Part shown: piece after piece, positions 40,401 to 50,967 of the stretch
Position numbering within the stretch: the first letter of the stretch is position 1
Layout of the letters: every line of letters begins with the position of its first letter
From: Ciona intestinalis
Taxonomy: Eukaryota > Chordata > Ascidiacea > Phlebobranchia > Cionidae
DNA length: 64,000 bases
Reading direction: 5' to 3'
NCBI RefSeq assembly: GCF_000224145.3
Contig: NC_020172.2
Span: 253,001 to 317,000 of the forward strand
The notes under the pieces: generated by a model
Databases searched by the model: none
What the model saw: only the letters and a program-made list of their open reading frames with translations
Told to the model about the DNA's origin: nothing
Position numbers and translations under genes: made by a program

Positions 40401-42353
40401 AGTTGGGACACCTTTTCAGTCTATTTTCTCGTTCTATTGGGTAGTAAACAAAGAATATTCGAAAAATTATGAACTGTTTCCCCACGACTCCCATAAACCG
40501 TTGTTAATTGTTAAAAACACGATCAGGATATTTGGATATTATGTTCTAAAGGTGTCCCATCTTCCCCCACCCTACTATATCTTAAATACAAAAATACACA
40601 AACCCTTACAATGGTAGCATGGTCCAGCAGTGAACCCTTCTTTGTTTGTTTTTTTAATCCAGTGGCTAATAATGGGTTGTTCTAATCGACAGTCTTGTGT
40701 AAACATAAAATTTCATAAACTTAGGTGCTTAGTAACTTGCAACAGCCTACAAGGTGTATAAAGCCACTAGGTACTTCATACCATAGGACACCTCCCCTGT
40801 GTGTGTCATGTTAGGATAAAGTGATTATAAATCAATTCTCATTCCGATTTATGTGCAAAACTTTCATTCGTCCGTACAGATCAGATCAGGTCAAATCTAC
40901 AGTTGATAGAATGAACAACAATGTTGGCGATGGAGGATCAAAGTCTTCACCTAACCCCAAGTGAGTTGTGTTGTGATTAATGAGTTCTAAAGAATAAAAC
41001 ACAGCAATATATAAGAAAGTAACAAATGTCAACATGTAGGCAAGTAATACAAACCATGCCTCGGTTAACAATTGTTTTAACTGAGGTGTCTTATTTCATA
41101 TTCCTTATACTTATGAGTGAATATATTCATTGGTGAATATTTTTTTGCAGGAAATCTCAGTTCAAATATTGCTATGACTGTGGTCGTTCAGTTGGTGTCC
41201 ATCTTACCTCATGTACTCGATGCCATGAAGTTTATTTCTGTAGTAGAGCATGTAAGCTGAAAGCATGGGAGGAGAGACATAAGAATGAATGTTTAAGGAT
41301 TAAAGGTATTTTTACTAACACTAAATAAATAAGTTTGTCATACAATTAGTGTTGAGGATATTCTGTTTTAGTTGATTTGGTTTAAAATTCACTTTTAAAT
41401 ACACCCTCATTCATAAACATGGAATTAAAATGTGTAAGTTTACCATGCCAGTCTAGTACTGGTTTATAAAAACCTAAACAGAATTTTAATGGAATGAGAA
41501 TAGATAAGTAATCAGAAATAATTTTTAAACTATTGAATGATTTGGAATATACCCATTTACAGTTTTAATGCCCAATCAATAAATACTTCAGTAACAACGA
41601 TATATTGAAATCTTGGTTTGATTTATTTATTTCCACAGCTTCTCGTCCAATGGGAACGGATCCAACCCAAGAAGAAGTTTCTCTCATGTTCACGCAACAC
41701 TCACTGGCAGACACAACTCATACAGCTTATTATAAAACAAACTCAATCATTGGGAATATTCTCAACCAACAAATGTTGCTTGCAGAGGACACCATATACC
41801 AACAAGTTCCATCTCGTAACCATAGATCAAGCATTGTTAAACGAACCTTTAGTTCTAAATCCTCGTTGAAACGTCATGTCAGTCCATCCAGGTTTGTATA
41901 AAGAGAACTATACATAAATAAAACTGTAACATGCAAACTACACATAAACTACACATTTGTAGTTTATGTGTAGTTTGCATGTTATATGTGTATTGTAGTT
42001 TTATTATGTTGGTTATTTTATAATATTCTCCAGAATTCAAGTGAGAAGTACTGACAAAACGCTATGCTATATGTTTATATTTGCATAGTCTCATAGTTAT
42101 ATGGAAACCTTTTGTTTTATTTGGACAACTCATTAGCAGTTACTGGTATTAGTGACTAATCTATACAGTGTACAAGCTTCAAATACTTTGCAGAAGTGAT
42201 ACAACATCAAGGCTAAAGCCACAGTCAGTTCGTCGTAACACTGCTAAAACATCCGCCAAAAATCGACATAAAGTTGGAAAAGATGTTGAATTTGGGACGA
42301 CCGGTACAACACTAGCTGAACTTGGTATTTCAGAGAACTACAGTTTCAATTAA
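31450..42353 (+). CDS. ANKMY1: ANKMY1-like MORN, ankyrin and MYND protein
   Basis: Nineteen exons in continuous phase, 1,193 residues: 31450-31719, 32042-32677, 32902-33195, 33349-33498, 33842-34035, 34639-34754, 35094-35274, 35820-35991, 36209-36358, 36693-36806, 37165-37272, 37683-37814, 38080-38232, 38522-38642, 40047-40188, 40880-40960, 41151-41305, 41639-41891, 42194-42353. Five MORN repeats at about residues 46-160 ([33 protein letters not shown]); ankyrin repeats scattered through about 370-890 ([63 protein letters not shown]); a complete MYND zinc finger at about 1012-1050 with the ligand pattern C-C-C-C-C-C-H-C ([29 protein letters not shown]). This order is that of vertebrate ANKMY1 (about 940 residues); function there is poorly known, though MORN/ankyrin proteins are often ciliary. 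The ascidian protein is longer, partly through a Ser-rich insert (exon 5) and a C-terminal tail. Confidence 0.9.
37411..37650 (+). mobile_element. tRNA-headed SINE in ANKMY1 intron, with gap
   Basis: GGCGCCGTGGCGTAGTGGTT is the tRNA-like head with an A-box, and AATGGGTTNCAAGGC the B-box-like word; after a run of N the tail GATAAAGTAAGTTACA ends in (CATT)n. Head and tail match 52011-52330. It ends 32 bp before exon 12. Confidence 0.85.
37488..37572. other. assembly gap (85 N) inside the SINE
   Basis: Run of N replacing the SINE body, plus a single N at 37468; a repeat-caused assembly problem. Confidence 0.99.
40384..40580. mobile_element. MITE family A, best-preserved copy (ANKMY1 intron)
   Basis: Ends TATAGTAGGGTGGGGGAAG and CTTCCCCCACCCTACTATA are near-perfect inverted repeats; similarity continues inward (TTGGGACACCTTTT / AAAGGTGTCCCATC) to about 32 bp. 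Interior order: ATTGGGTAGTAAACAAAGAA, AAATTATGAACTG, TAAACCGTTGTTAATTG, AACACGATCAGGATATTTGG. About 195 bp and non-coding, so mobilised in trans if at all. TA-rich ends suggest insertion at TA, but I could not fix the target duplication. Confidence 0.9.
41927..41984. repeat. perfect 27-bp inverted repeat with 4-base loop
   Basis: Arm 41927-41953 begins TAACATGCAAACTACACATA; arm 41958-41984 is its exact reverse complement; loop CATT. After an asymmetric bulge, weaker pairing resumes outside (ATAAATAAAACT against AGTTTTATTATG), extending the hairpin to about 41910-42008. It lies in the last ANKMY1 intron, 36 bp after exon 18. It could be a tiny foldback element, or in RNA a small-RNA precursor-like hairpin; sequence alone does not decide. 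Confidence 0.8.
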
Positions 42354-42699
42354 ATTGCATCAGTTTATTAGTGCTTAGTTGCCAAACATAGATTCATTAG
42401 CTTCAATGTGCCAAACCTAATCACTGTAGATTTGACCTGCATTATTTTTCTAATTTGCCAAACTTATTATGCATAAGACTTAGTTATAGAGATTTCATAT
42501 TTGTTAAATATTCATGATATGTTGTTGTTGTTGTATATTCACTGTGCATGTTCCGGTCATATAGTTTCAGGTGTTTGTAATATAAATAAGGTTCCTTATT
42601 ATTGCTGCATTATTTTATTGCATTTTCCGCTGTACAGTTGCAGACCTGTAGTATATAAAGTTTCTCGGTAAATTGTGTATTTTTAGTAACTTGATGTAA

Positions 42700-42705
42700 A
42701 ATAAA
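42700..42705 (+). terminator. ANKMY1 poly(A) signal
   Basis: AATAAA 347 nt after the stop codon, followed by the T/G-rich TTTGTTTGTCGC; a good candidate for the transcript end. Confidence 0.55.
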
Positions 42706-43220
42706 TTTGTTTGTCGCTCAGTTTTGATTTATCTTCCCATGGCGGGGCAACCACGTTCGTAAATTATAACAGGGGTGTTATGTTTTTAGTTGTTTCTGGT
42801 TACGATTTAAAACCCTGTAAGTTTAAGGGTGATTGTGGTTTTATCTATATGACCGACAATCAATCTTCGTAAAGTGTCTTGCACAATGACACATCCAATG
42901 CTAGAATGCGTAAGGTCATTATCACATATAACTATCCAACATGAAAATAATGGAAGTCATCAGCAGACGCCCAAAAATATATACGTAGGTCAAATACTTG
43001 TTGGGAAAATGTACACCTGCGTTGGTTAATTCAAACCATTTTATCTCCTGCTGTGTGATTAGTACTCAACTTGTTTCCGTATATGTAGTTGGCTAGTTGC
43101 TATATGTGTATATTTGAACCAGTATGTGAGAATTATAATTGATTGGTTTCGCGGGAACTACGTTTCAGCGAGGCAATTTAATGTTTGGTTGTGACGAAAT
43201 ACTGCTAAATATTTTACATA

Positions 43221-43415
43221 TACAGTGTGGGGTAAGATGGGACATCTTTAGCACATAATATCCAAATATTCAGTTCGTGTTATAAACAATTAACAACGGT
43301 CTATTGGAGTCGTAAGGAGACGGTTTTATTATTCTTTGAATGTTCGTTGTTTCCTACCAAATGGGTCGGCAAAATAGAATAAACAGGTGTCCGATCTCTC
43401 CCCATCCTACCATAT
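43221..43415. mobile_element. MITE family A copy
   Basis: Ends CAGTGTGGGGTAAGATGGGA and GTGTCCGATCTCTCCCCATC, interior inverted relative to 40384 (ATATTCAGTTCGTG, TTAACAACGGTC, TACCAAATGGGTCGG). Directly abuts the shorter copy at 43413. Confidence 0.85.
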
Positions 43416-43516
43416 AGTACTGCGAGGTAAGATGGGATACCATTAGTTATTCCATAGTTCCCGAGATAATATTTTGGAGAAGTGTCCCATCTTCCCTGAT
43501 TCTATTTCTACTATAT
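43413..43516. mobile_element. MITE family A, internally deleted copy
   Basis: About 100 bp: left end TAGTACTGCGAGGTAAGATG, right end AGTGTCCCATCTTCCCTGAT; the central 100 bp are missing. Tandem arrangement with the preceding copy. Confidence 0.7.
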
Positions 43517-44369
43517 GCATCTACGAAAAAAATAAGTAGTGCATATGACTAAAGCTGGAAACAATTATTATTTAAAGTGTTTAATAAGAAGGAACTAAAA
43601 AGAATAAGAAGACTGTCAGATAATATATACAAAGTAAAACAGTAAGAATGCTATAAAACGTTACTATGGAAATGGTGGTGAAACCAATAATAACGGAAAG
43701 TACAAAACGCAATTTGTGGTTTTCATTTTCAATTACATTAATGTTTGAAAATGGTTTACAAGCATAAGCGCCAATTATAGTTATGAGAATAGATCTAAAT
43801 GAAATAGTTTTGTAACCGCGCGTAATTCAGACCACAGTTATACTTGTCTTTAACGTGTTTAGTCTGTCCATTTCTTTGGCAACGCGTGTGTTTCTATATG
43901 AAATTGGTTTTATTCGCGTGTTTTTTTGTTCAGTGTTTATTGTATATACTTGGTTGATTAAATTGTACCGACTTGTTTTACTATTCACCAGTCTTATATA
44001 ACAGTGAGGTCGTAACTGGCAGTTAATACGACCCAACCTGTATTGGTAATGGTTTCAAAATTAGTTTATAATTTAACCAAGCAGGCATAAATAGCCTACA
44101 CCGTGCGTGTCGGTAGCATTGAAATGTGTTACCATAATTTTCTGTATTTTAAGTAATTTTTGCAAGTTATATATCATAAGAAAACTAATATCGCTAGTTA
44201 ATATCAGTAAGTAATGAAATGATTGCCATTCTTTTACATCAAGCACATCCCAAGAGACAACTGTATGTGTGTGGTCTCCTAATACTCTTGATGGCCATGC
44301 TTCGCAACGTGCCTGTTTTAATCAAGACACTCTGATGCAACCACACCGTTGTAAACAAATAGTAAATAT

Positions 44370-44569
44370 ATAGGTAAATATAAACTTATTTAAAAACTTT
44401 TTCCTTGTATTTTTTCTATAGGTAATATACAAAAAAAACATTCAAATAATTATAAAACGACATCTTCACGACTTCGAGAGACCGCTGTTATTTGTTTGTT
44501 TAAAATACCATCAGCATATTTAAACATTATGTGCTAAAGGTGTCCAATCTTACCCCACAGTACTATATG
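44370..44569. mobile_element. MITE family A, degraded copy
   Basis: Interior and right end recognisable (AATTATAAAACGACATC, TTCACGACTTCGAGAGACCG, GTGCTAAAGGTGTCCAATC, TACCCCACAGTACTATA); left end decayed. Confidence 0.7.
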
Positions 44570-44829
44570 TCTGTCAAATAGCAGAGATCATATATGCATC
44601 AGTTTAAAAACTTTTCCATTTTGTATCAGATTAGACCAATTACAGACAGAACATAGGGGATAATGATAAACAACGTAAGCTAATTATTGTACAAAAATTC
44701 TGCTGTATTTAAATTTTTTTTGAACCACATTTTATTTTAAAATTTCAAAACGAAAGCAAAACGATTTGTTTGAAAAAGGATATTTTACTTATTTTTTTTA
44801 TGGCAGTAGGAGAAGTAAAAGGGCTTCTG

Positions 44830-44858
44830 TGACGTCACTGTAGTGCGCTCTATTTAAA
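44830..44858 (+). promoter_or_regulatory. CRE and TATA-like box, candidate promoter of the GPCR gene
   Basis: TGACGTCA at 44830-44837 is followed 13 bp later by TATTTAAA at 44851-44858 and then a GC-richer stretch. Start of transcription would be expected near 44885, giving a 5' leader of about 440 nt before ATG 45323 if unspliced. Confidence 0.5.
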
Positions 44859-45305
44859 CGCGCGGTGTTCAGACACTCCGAGTTTATGCGCAAGCTTCGC
44901 TACAAGGAGTTCTCCGATATGTTTGAGTTGTATTAGTCGTAATATTTATCACTTGTGCAATGAAGCGTATGTTCGCAAATAGAAGATTCTGCATTGGAAC
45001 TAAACACAGAATGACTTATATATGTCAGTCTATTCGACAGGCACAGAAATATATTTGAACAGATCTTTTGTGGTCACAGTGGAGTATTTGATTGATAAAT
45101 ATCAATTTAATAGACAGATGTTATATGTTTATCTAAAGAAACCGAATTATTGTGCAGATGTCCTAATGTTATCTAAGCACCTAGCCTAACCACGTGAAGG
45201 AATATATGAAATATTAATGACTTTTACTAATCAGTTTTAACCAATTTTTCTTTCTCTCTGTACACACTACAACTCTTAGCATTCCGAGTCACAGCTAGTT
45301 AGTGT

Positions 45306-45386
45306 ATGATGATTATTGAACCATGGAAAAGGCTCTCGCAAGTCGTACCGAGGCAATTAACGCAACGATGGCTGATCACCTTGTGA
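45306..45386 (+). promoter_or_regulatory. upstream ORF overlapping the GPCR start
   Basis: ATGATG at 45306 opens a 26-codon ORF in another frame that crosses the main ATG (45323) and stops at 45384-45386. Overlapping uORFs usually depress main-start use, though the main start (ACCATGG) is a strong Kozak match. Confidence 0.5.
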
Positions 45387-48300
45387 ACATTGAACGTGAT
45401 TGCCTTGGAAACTTAAACATTTCATCTATTTTATATTCGGAAGAACAAGTTGTTATTTTCTCTGCCCTGACGTCCATTCTCTGCATTATTGGCCTTTTCG
45501 GCAATTTAACGGTGATCGTTGTTATACGTCGAGATCGCGTTATTTACAAACATCGACAAAATCTTTACTTACTTTCGCTTGCTGTGGCTGATGTCTCTCT
45601 GGTCGTCCTTGTTGTGCCGTTTTCAATCACCAATGAACTTCTTGGTTATTGGCCGTTTGGTACTGTGTACTGTCGTATATATCTGTCAGTTGACATTCTA
45701 CTATGTACTGCTTCAATATGGAACATCTGCATGATAGGACTTGACCGATATATATCAGTGAAATATCCGATGACCTACAGAAAGTTCCGCACTATGCCGA
45801 AGATAAGATTGTTTATCGTAAGCGTAAGTTCAACTTGTACCATTTTTATGCAATTATACTGAATTAAATATTAATGTTTCAATAAATGCAGCTTCTCTGT
45901 TGCGTGGCATTTGATCCGACACGCCACTTACTCTGCAAATTCTACAGTATTATTATTATTTTTATGCATTTGGTCTTTTCGCTAAAGACTGAAACGAGTT
46001 TTAGAGATTTTGAAGTCGAATTTACTTCATTTTTCCTTTAATTTGATTATAGTTTAATCGATTGTGGTACATAGCATCATTATATGTACGATGAATTCAA
46101 TGTGAAGTGTGGCTTGGTTATAATAGGATCAGTCGGTACGCGACACGTCTCATCTTACGGTGCGTCGATCTTTATCACGGGCATCGTAATTTAAAGCTTT
46201 CAATGCTGACAGCATCTTCTAAACTGTTTTCTGAAACCTCATAGAACCGTAAACGCACGGTCGCATTTTTTCATATTTTCAAGGTTAAAAATATTTATTC
46301 AATAATGGGAACTCAAATGTTACCAACGAAAACTATTTTTCCGGAAGCCATCAATCACGGCAAAGGTCGAGGTTGTTATTGATTTACAGAGAAATTAGAT
46401 TTATTTCGTTTAGAAATAATAAATTACAGTTTTGTCAATTTACGTTGCTTAGTAATATGTTGGGTGTTAGTTTGTTCTGTGATGCATGATTGATCTAGAT
46501 CTGTTTTACAGATGTGCCAACCACGGATCTGTGGTTGTCTTATCAATAAATCGATCGAAATACCGCCCCTGGGTTGCTGTGATTTCAACCGCGTTGGGCA
46601 TAAATATAATTCAACTGTGCCAAATATTTTTTATTGTTCAATCATAATGGATCTTTGTTGAAACACAATTATCTTTTATTCAGATCTGGTTATTTGCAGC
46701 TGTCGTGTCCCTTCTACCATTTGTCTCGGAGATCGAAACCATCAATAGCGAACGTGGTTGTTTCATCAATGCTTCATCATGGTAGGCCACCAACCTCTTT
46801 TCTGCTTTATTTAAGCAACACTTCCGTCTGAAAACTACAGCCATCGATTGAAAATCGACCTGTATTTAAATTGTTTTTGTAAATTACTCATTTAAAGCAG
46901 TAATTTTCGAAACATTCGCAAATAGTCCTAAGCTAATTTTCTGTGGAGAATTAAATTAGTTTCGAGACCCAAATTCGAATTTAACGTTTTAACGCAAAAC
47001 ATATTGTTACTGTTATTATTTTATATTTATATACATGGTAAGATGGGGGAAGATCGGATACGCTGTCATTCTATTTTCTCCCATTTGGTAGTAAACACTT
47101 TTGTCAACTCTCTTGTTCTTCGTTATCGTGACCGAAGAGATGAAATAAATATCATTCATCCAAACAAAAGAACATTCAAAGAATTATAAAACACCCGTAG
47201 ATACTCTCATAGACCGCTGTTGATGGTTTTAGACACAATCAGCAGGATATTTGGATATTAGGTGCTGATGATGGTGTCCCGTCTGACCCCTCAATGCTAT
47301 AGAGGAAAATGAAGTTACTTTATTAAAATTGGTGTTATATTGAGTCGCAAATTTATCCCAGAAATGATTTAAATTGAACCCATTGCAAAAAAATGAAAAA
47401 TAACATGAAATTGTATTTATACAAATTAAAACAGAAACACCGACGTGTAGAAACCACTATTTTAACTTAAAATAATCATCAATAATAAACATTAGGGTAG
47501 GCACCATCGTATATAATATATACCAAAGATAGCTGGAACTAAACTTGAAACCTCTTAAATTATTCTTCCAGGTACATCGTGGTTTCTTGTTCACTTTCCT
47601 TTTTTATACCAAGCTGCATTATCTGGCCAGTGTACATCAGGATTTACATGATCGGGAGAGACTTGGAGATTTCGAAACGCGCGAGGCACAGCTCTAAGTA
47701 CTTGTATATTATATGCATAATTAATGCGTCACTACAATATAAACTAAGACTTTTTAAGCCCTTTGCTTCGTTGTCTCTTTCTCTCGGGATTACTTAAATA
47801 ATAAATATAGTATATATATAGACGTCTATGCGCAAATCACTTCCACGCCACATGTTTGTTATTCAAGCCTCATTCGCCACGAAGTCATATTATGTATAGT
47901 TATTTCCACATGTTGTTTTCAGTCTCGGTGTGGTCATTGATCCACGACGCCAATCAAACGGGAACCATATTCAAATGAACATGCTGATTCGACGAAGCGA
48001 TCCAAAGCAAGACTCAACAAGTATGAACAAATATTCGTACAATCTTGTTATAATGTACATGGTGACTAATGGTTCAACGTACATTCATATTTGTACTATA
48101 GGTAGTTAGATCACTCGTCTCTATAAATCAGACGTCTTACAAAATGCATTAAACGTTAATTGTCTCAACCCAGAGTGGCATCTTTAAATCTTTGTTTAGG
48201 CAAGTTTGAAACCAAAGTTCGAAGATTGTCACGAACATCAAGAAGTTTGGAAAACTTGATGACGTTGCTTGTTGTGCCGAATAGTACCAACAACAGTAGA

Positions 48301-50347
48301 TCTGTCACATCAGCTACAACTGATCAACGTCAAATGAATCGTTCACAAAGTTTTACCGAGTGTTTGAACTCTGGCCGGGAAGATGGTAACCTTCTTTCTT
48401 CCGTTGCATATGACGTCACCAGTCAGGTGAATGCGATATATTATATTAAATATCGTATGATGTCCATCCAGCAATGCTTCGATTATACTTAAACATTTAA
48501 ATTAAGGGAATATGCTGTTAAAAATATGGTTTTGGAAAATGTCTGCTCATAACTTACGTGTGTTGTGAAACATTCTGCATAGAAAATCCGACTTAAGTCA
48601 ATAAGTTCGTGCGGAGGTATAATCAACAGTAAGCCGGATGGTGCTGTGACGAAAGAGTCGACGGTTTACGTCAGAAATCCACCCGATCCGGTGTTTTGTT
48701 GCTGCCTTTGTAGCCAAACCGAAGATAAAAGTAATCTAATTTTTTTTCGGCCACTTAAGAAAGAATCTATCAACGGTGACGTCACAAAATCAAACTTTGT
48801 GAAACGCCTTCAAAGTTTATCATCCGTGACCACTTTGTATAACAGAAGGTTAGTGCTGATTATTGATTGAATAAATAATTAATATTATGAGTTTACGAAG
48901 TCATTAAACTTTAAATGATTATTGCCTGCTGGCAAAACATTACTGAACCATGCGCAATTGCGACAGTGCTGAATAAGTTTAAATAATTTACAAATCATAA
49001 ACAAATGTGATAAGTTCCTTGAATCTGGTACGCTCATATTGTTGCATGATTCTCGTTGCATCATAAACGAATACATCCAGTGTAAACTTACACTAAATAC
49101 GCAGTAAACATAATTGAGCAAATTGTTAATGTGTACCAAAGAGGTAATAGTAGGGTGGGGGAAGATAGGACATGGCTTCATTCTCCTTCGTCGTTCCATT
49201 TAGTAGTAAACAAAAATATTTAGATAATTATGTAACGGTAGTAAATATTATGATAAGATAACACAGGGTTTTGGTGTTATTAGGATCCAATCTTATCTAT
49301 ATAGTTGTAGTAAGGCATCCTACTCTATAGTACGAGAAGGATATTTTTCATTGACTCATTCGGTAGTAAACAAACAATATTTATAGAAGTATATAGAACC
49401 ATAGCGTCACGACTCTTAAGAGAGCGTTTTTAATTGTTTAAAACAAGAATATGAATTATTGGGTCCATTCTAGATGATAACGGCATCCATCTTACCCCAC
49501 CCCTATATATATATTATATATCAAGGAGCAGTTCACAATCTCAGCAGAGCTCATGTACCACGGCAATGTCACGACGTGAAAGACGATTCGTGTGCATCAT
49601 CAGTATTATCACGGGTTGCTTCATGGCGTGTTGGATGCCTTTCTTTCTGGTATAATGCTTTGCTGCATTGTATAATATTTAGGATATTTTATCTACTTAT
49701 ATTTTAGACAGTTTTCAAAAACTATAACTGCTACTTTCGTCGATTTGGTGAATATTAAAAGATACATTTAATAGTGTTTTTGATTTGAAAACAAACCATT
49801 CATAGCCACATACCCACACCATACTGTATCTATTTTTCTCATTACTGGAGTTAACGTGACGCTTTGTATATTCGACATTTTATTAATTTGTATGTAAGTA
49901 GATTGGTAGTTTTATTTAGAAATCGTGTGTAGGCTAATGTTGTTTGGTATGGTTTGTAATAATGAGAAACGAACCACAATATAAGAACTGAGGCCGCAGA
50001 TCGGAACCCACAAATCCTGAACGTGATAATCACGTAGAATTTCATAAACTTTGTCGCAAATTTAAAATATGTTTCTTCACACGTAAAAAGATTTATGTGT
50101 CAGTACATGATTGAACTACATCTATCAGTTTTAAAAATAGTTCACCCTGTTTTACTTGTTTCAGACGTACATGATTTATGCTGTGTGTCGGGCGTGCTGC
50201 ATCAACAACACTTTGTTCAAAGTCTTTTTCTGGCTCGGCTACCTCAATAGTGCACTCAACCCTGTATTATATACTGCTTTTAACAAAGATTTTCGGTCAG
50301 CATTTCAGCGGCTTTTCCACTTAAGCGGCAGGCGAACTATCTGCTAA
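45323..50347 (+). CDS. aminergic G-protein-coupled receptor, alpha-adrenergic-like
   Basis: Plasma-membrane receptor for a biogenic amine. Eight exons: 45323-45823, 46684-46781, 47572-47697, 47923-48020, 48200-48426, 48583-48848, 49526-49649, 50165-50347; 540 residues. Class A landmarks: N61 in TM1 (GN), D90 (LAVAD) in TM2, C117 paired with C193 in loop 2, D124 in TM3 ([10 protein letters not shown]), the amine counter-ion, DRY at 141-143, serines S205, S207 and S209 in TM5, CWMPFF at 474-479 in TM6 and NPVLY at 512-516 in TM7. Two N-glycosylation sites (N13, N32). [15 protein letters not shown] and YVRIY-like YIRIY resemble alpha-2 adrenergic receptors most; dopamine D2-like, octopamine or serotonin classes are alternatives. 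Intracellular loop 3 is very long (about 230 residues, basic and serine-rich), split over four exons. C-terminal tail is short and ends ..TIC. Exon 7 has alternative in-frame acceptors 6 nt apart. Confidence 0.88.
47036..47302. mobile_element. MITE family A copy carrying another insertion
   Basis: Left end AAGATGGGGGAAGATCGGAT and right end GGTGTCCCGTCTGACCCC with the usual core (TTTGGTAGTAAACA, GAATTATAAAACACC). The core is interrupted at 47095-47163 by the hairpin-bearing repeat tail also found at 17124-17190. In a GPCR intron. Confidence 0.8.
49149..49325. mobile_element. MITE family A copy (GPCR intron)
   Basis: Left end TAGTAGGGTGGGGGAAGATA is well kept; interior TTTAGTAGTAAACAAAAAT; right end decayed (GATCCAATCTTATCTATATAG). 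Confidence 0.75.
49326..49510. mobile_element. MITE family A copy ending next to GPCR exon 7
   Basis: Left end decayed; interior CATTCGGTAGTAAACAAACA, TCACGACTCTTAAGAG, TTTTTAATTGTTTAAAAC; right end GGCATCCATCTTACCCCACC at 49484-49503, followed by CCTATATATAT. It ends about 16 bp before the acceptor of exon 7 (49525). Confidence 0.75.
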
Positions 50348-50808
50348 TCACAACTTTGGACCAAACGAAAGGCCTTTTTAAAAATCAATAGATGATCGAA
50401 GTCATTCAACCGAAGTTTTGATGCAAAACATTCAGCATAAATTTATTTTTTGATTATGGTGAATGGAACTTTTCGCCTATACTGTTTGTTGTGTTTGTTT
50501 TAAATGTGAAAAATAGATTAAATTTCAGTTTCTCGTATCATGAGATCTTATCGTAATAAGGAGAAAGGGTTCAAGTTTACTCTCTTCGTTTGCGTCGGAT
50601 AAGCACACGCGCGTGGGCTATATGACATTTCAATGTTGTTGGAATGATGTTTTGATATAAGCTTAACGATGCTAACTATCATAATTTACTAAATATGTAC
50701 CTGTGAGCAGAGCCATAGAAATAGGTGTTTTTACGACTCTGCCTGTGAGCAGTCATGCTCCATTAAACAAAAGTCTGTATACATTGTAAAATTTGCCATC
50801 TCCGTGGA

Positions 50809-50814
50809 AATAAA
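50809..50814 (+). terminator. GPCR poly(A) signal candidate
   Basis: AATAAA 462 nt after the stop codon and about 150 bp before the start of the next gene on the same strand. Confidence 0.45.
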
Positions 50815-50958
50815 ACCTATCGAGCGCCACCAGCTGGATAATATTAGGTCGGCTATGACAACGGAGTTCATTGATGCGTAAAAATTGTAAACTATCCAAC
50901 TTTAATGTTTGCCAATGCTACGAGTCTGTTGTTATTAAAGTAAATATACCTTGTTTAG

Positions 50959-50967
50959 CATTCCGCC
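50959..50967 (+). promoter_or_regulatory. acceptor 9 nt before coiled-coil gene ATG
   Basis: TTGTTTAG ends at 50958, then CATTCCGCC and ATG at 50968. Short distance to the preceding gene's poly(A) candidate and this acceptor would suit a spliced-leader trans-spliced downstream gene. Confidence 0.4.

Larger units (their letters stand above)
42706..44829. other. intergenic, MITE-rich
   Basis: Apart from three MITE family A copies (43221, 43413, 44370) no gene, RNA or other structure was recognised. Confidence 0.4.
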
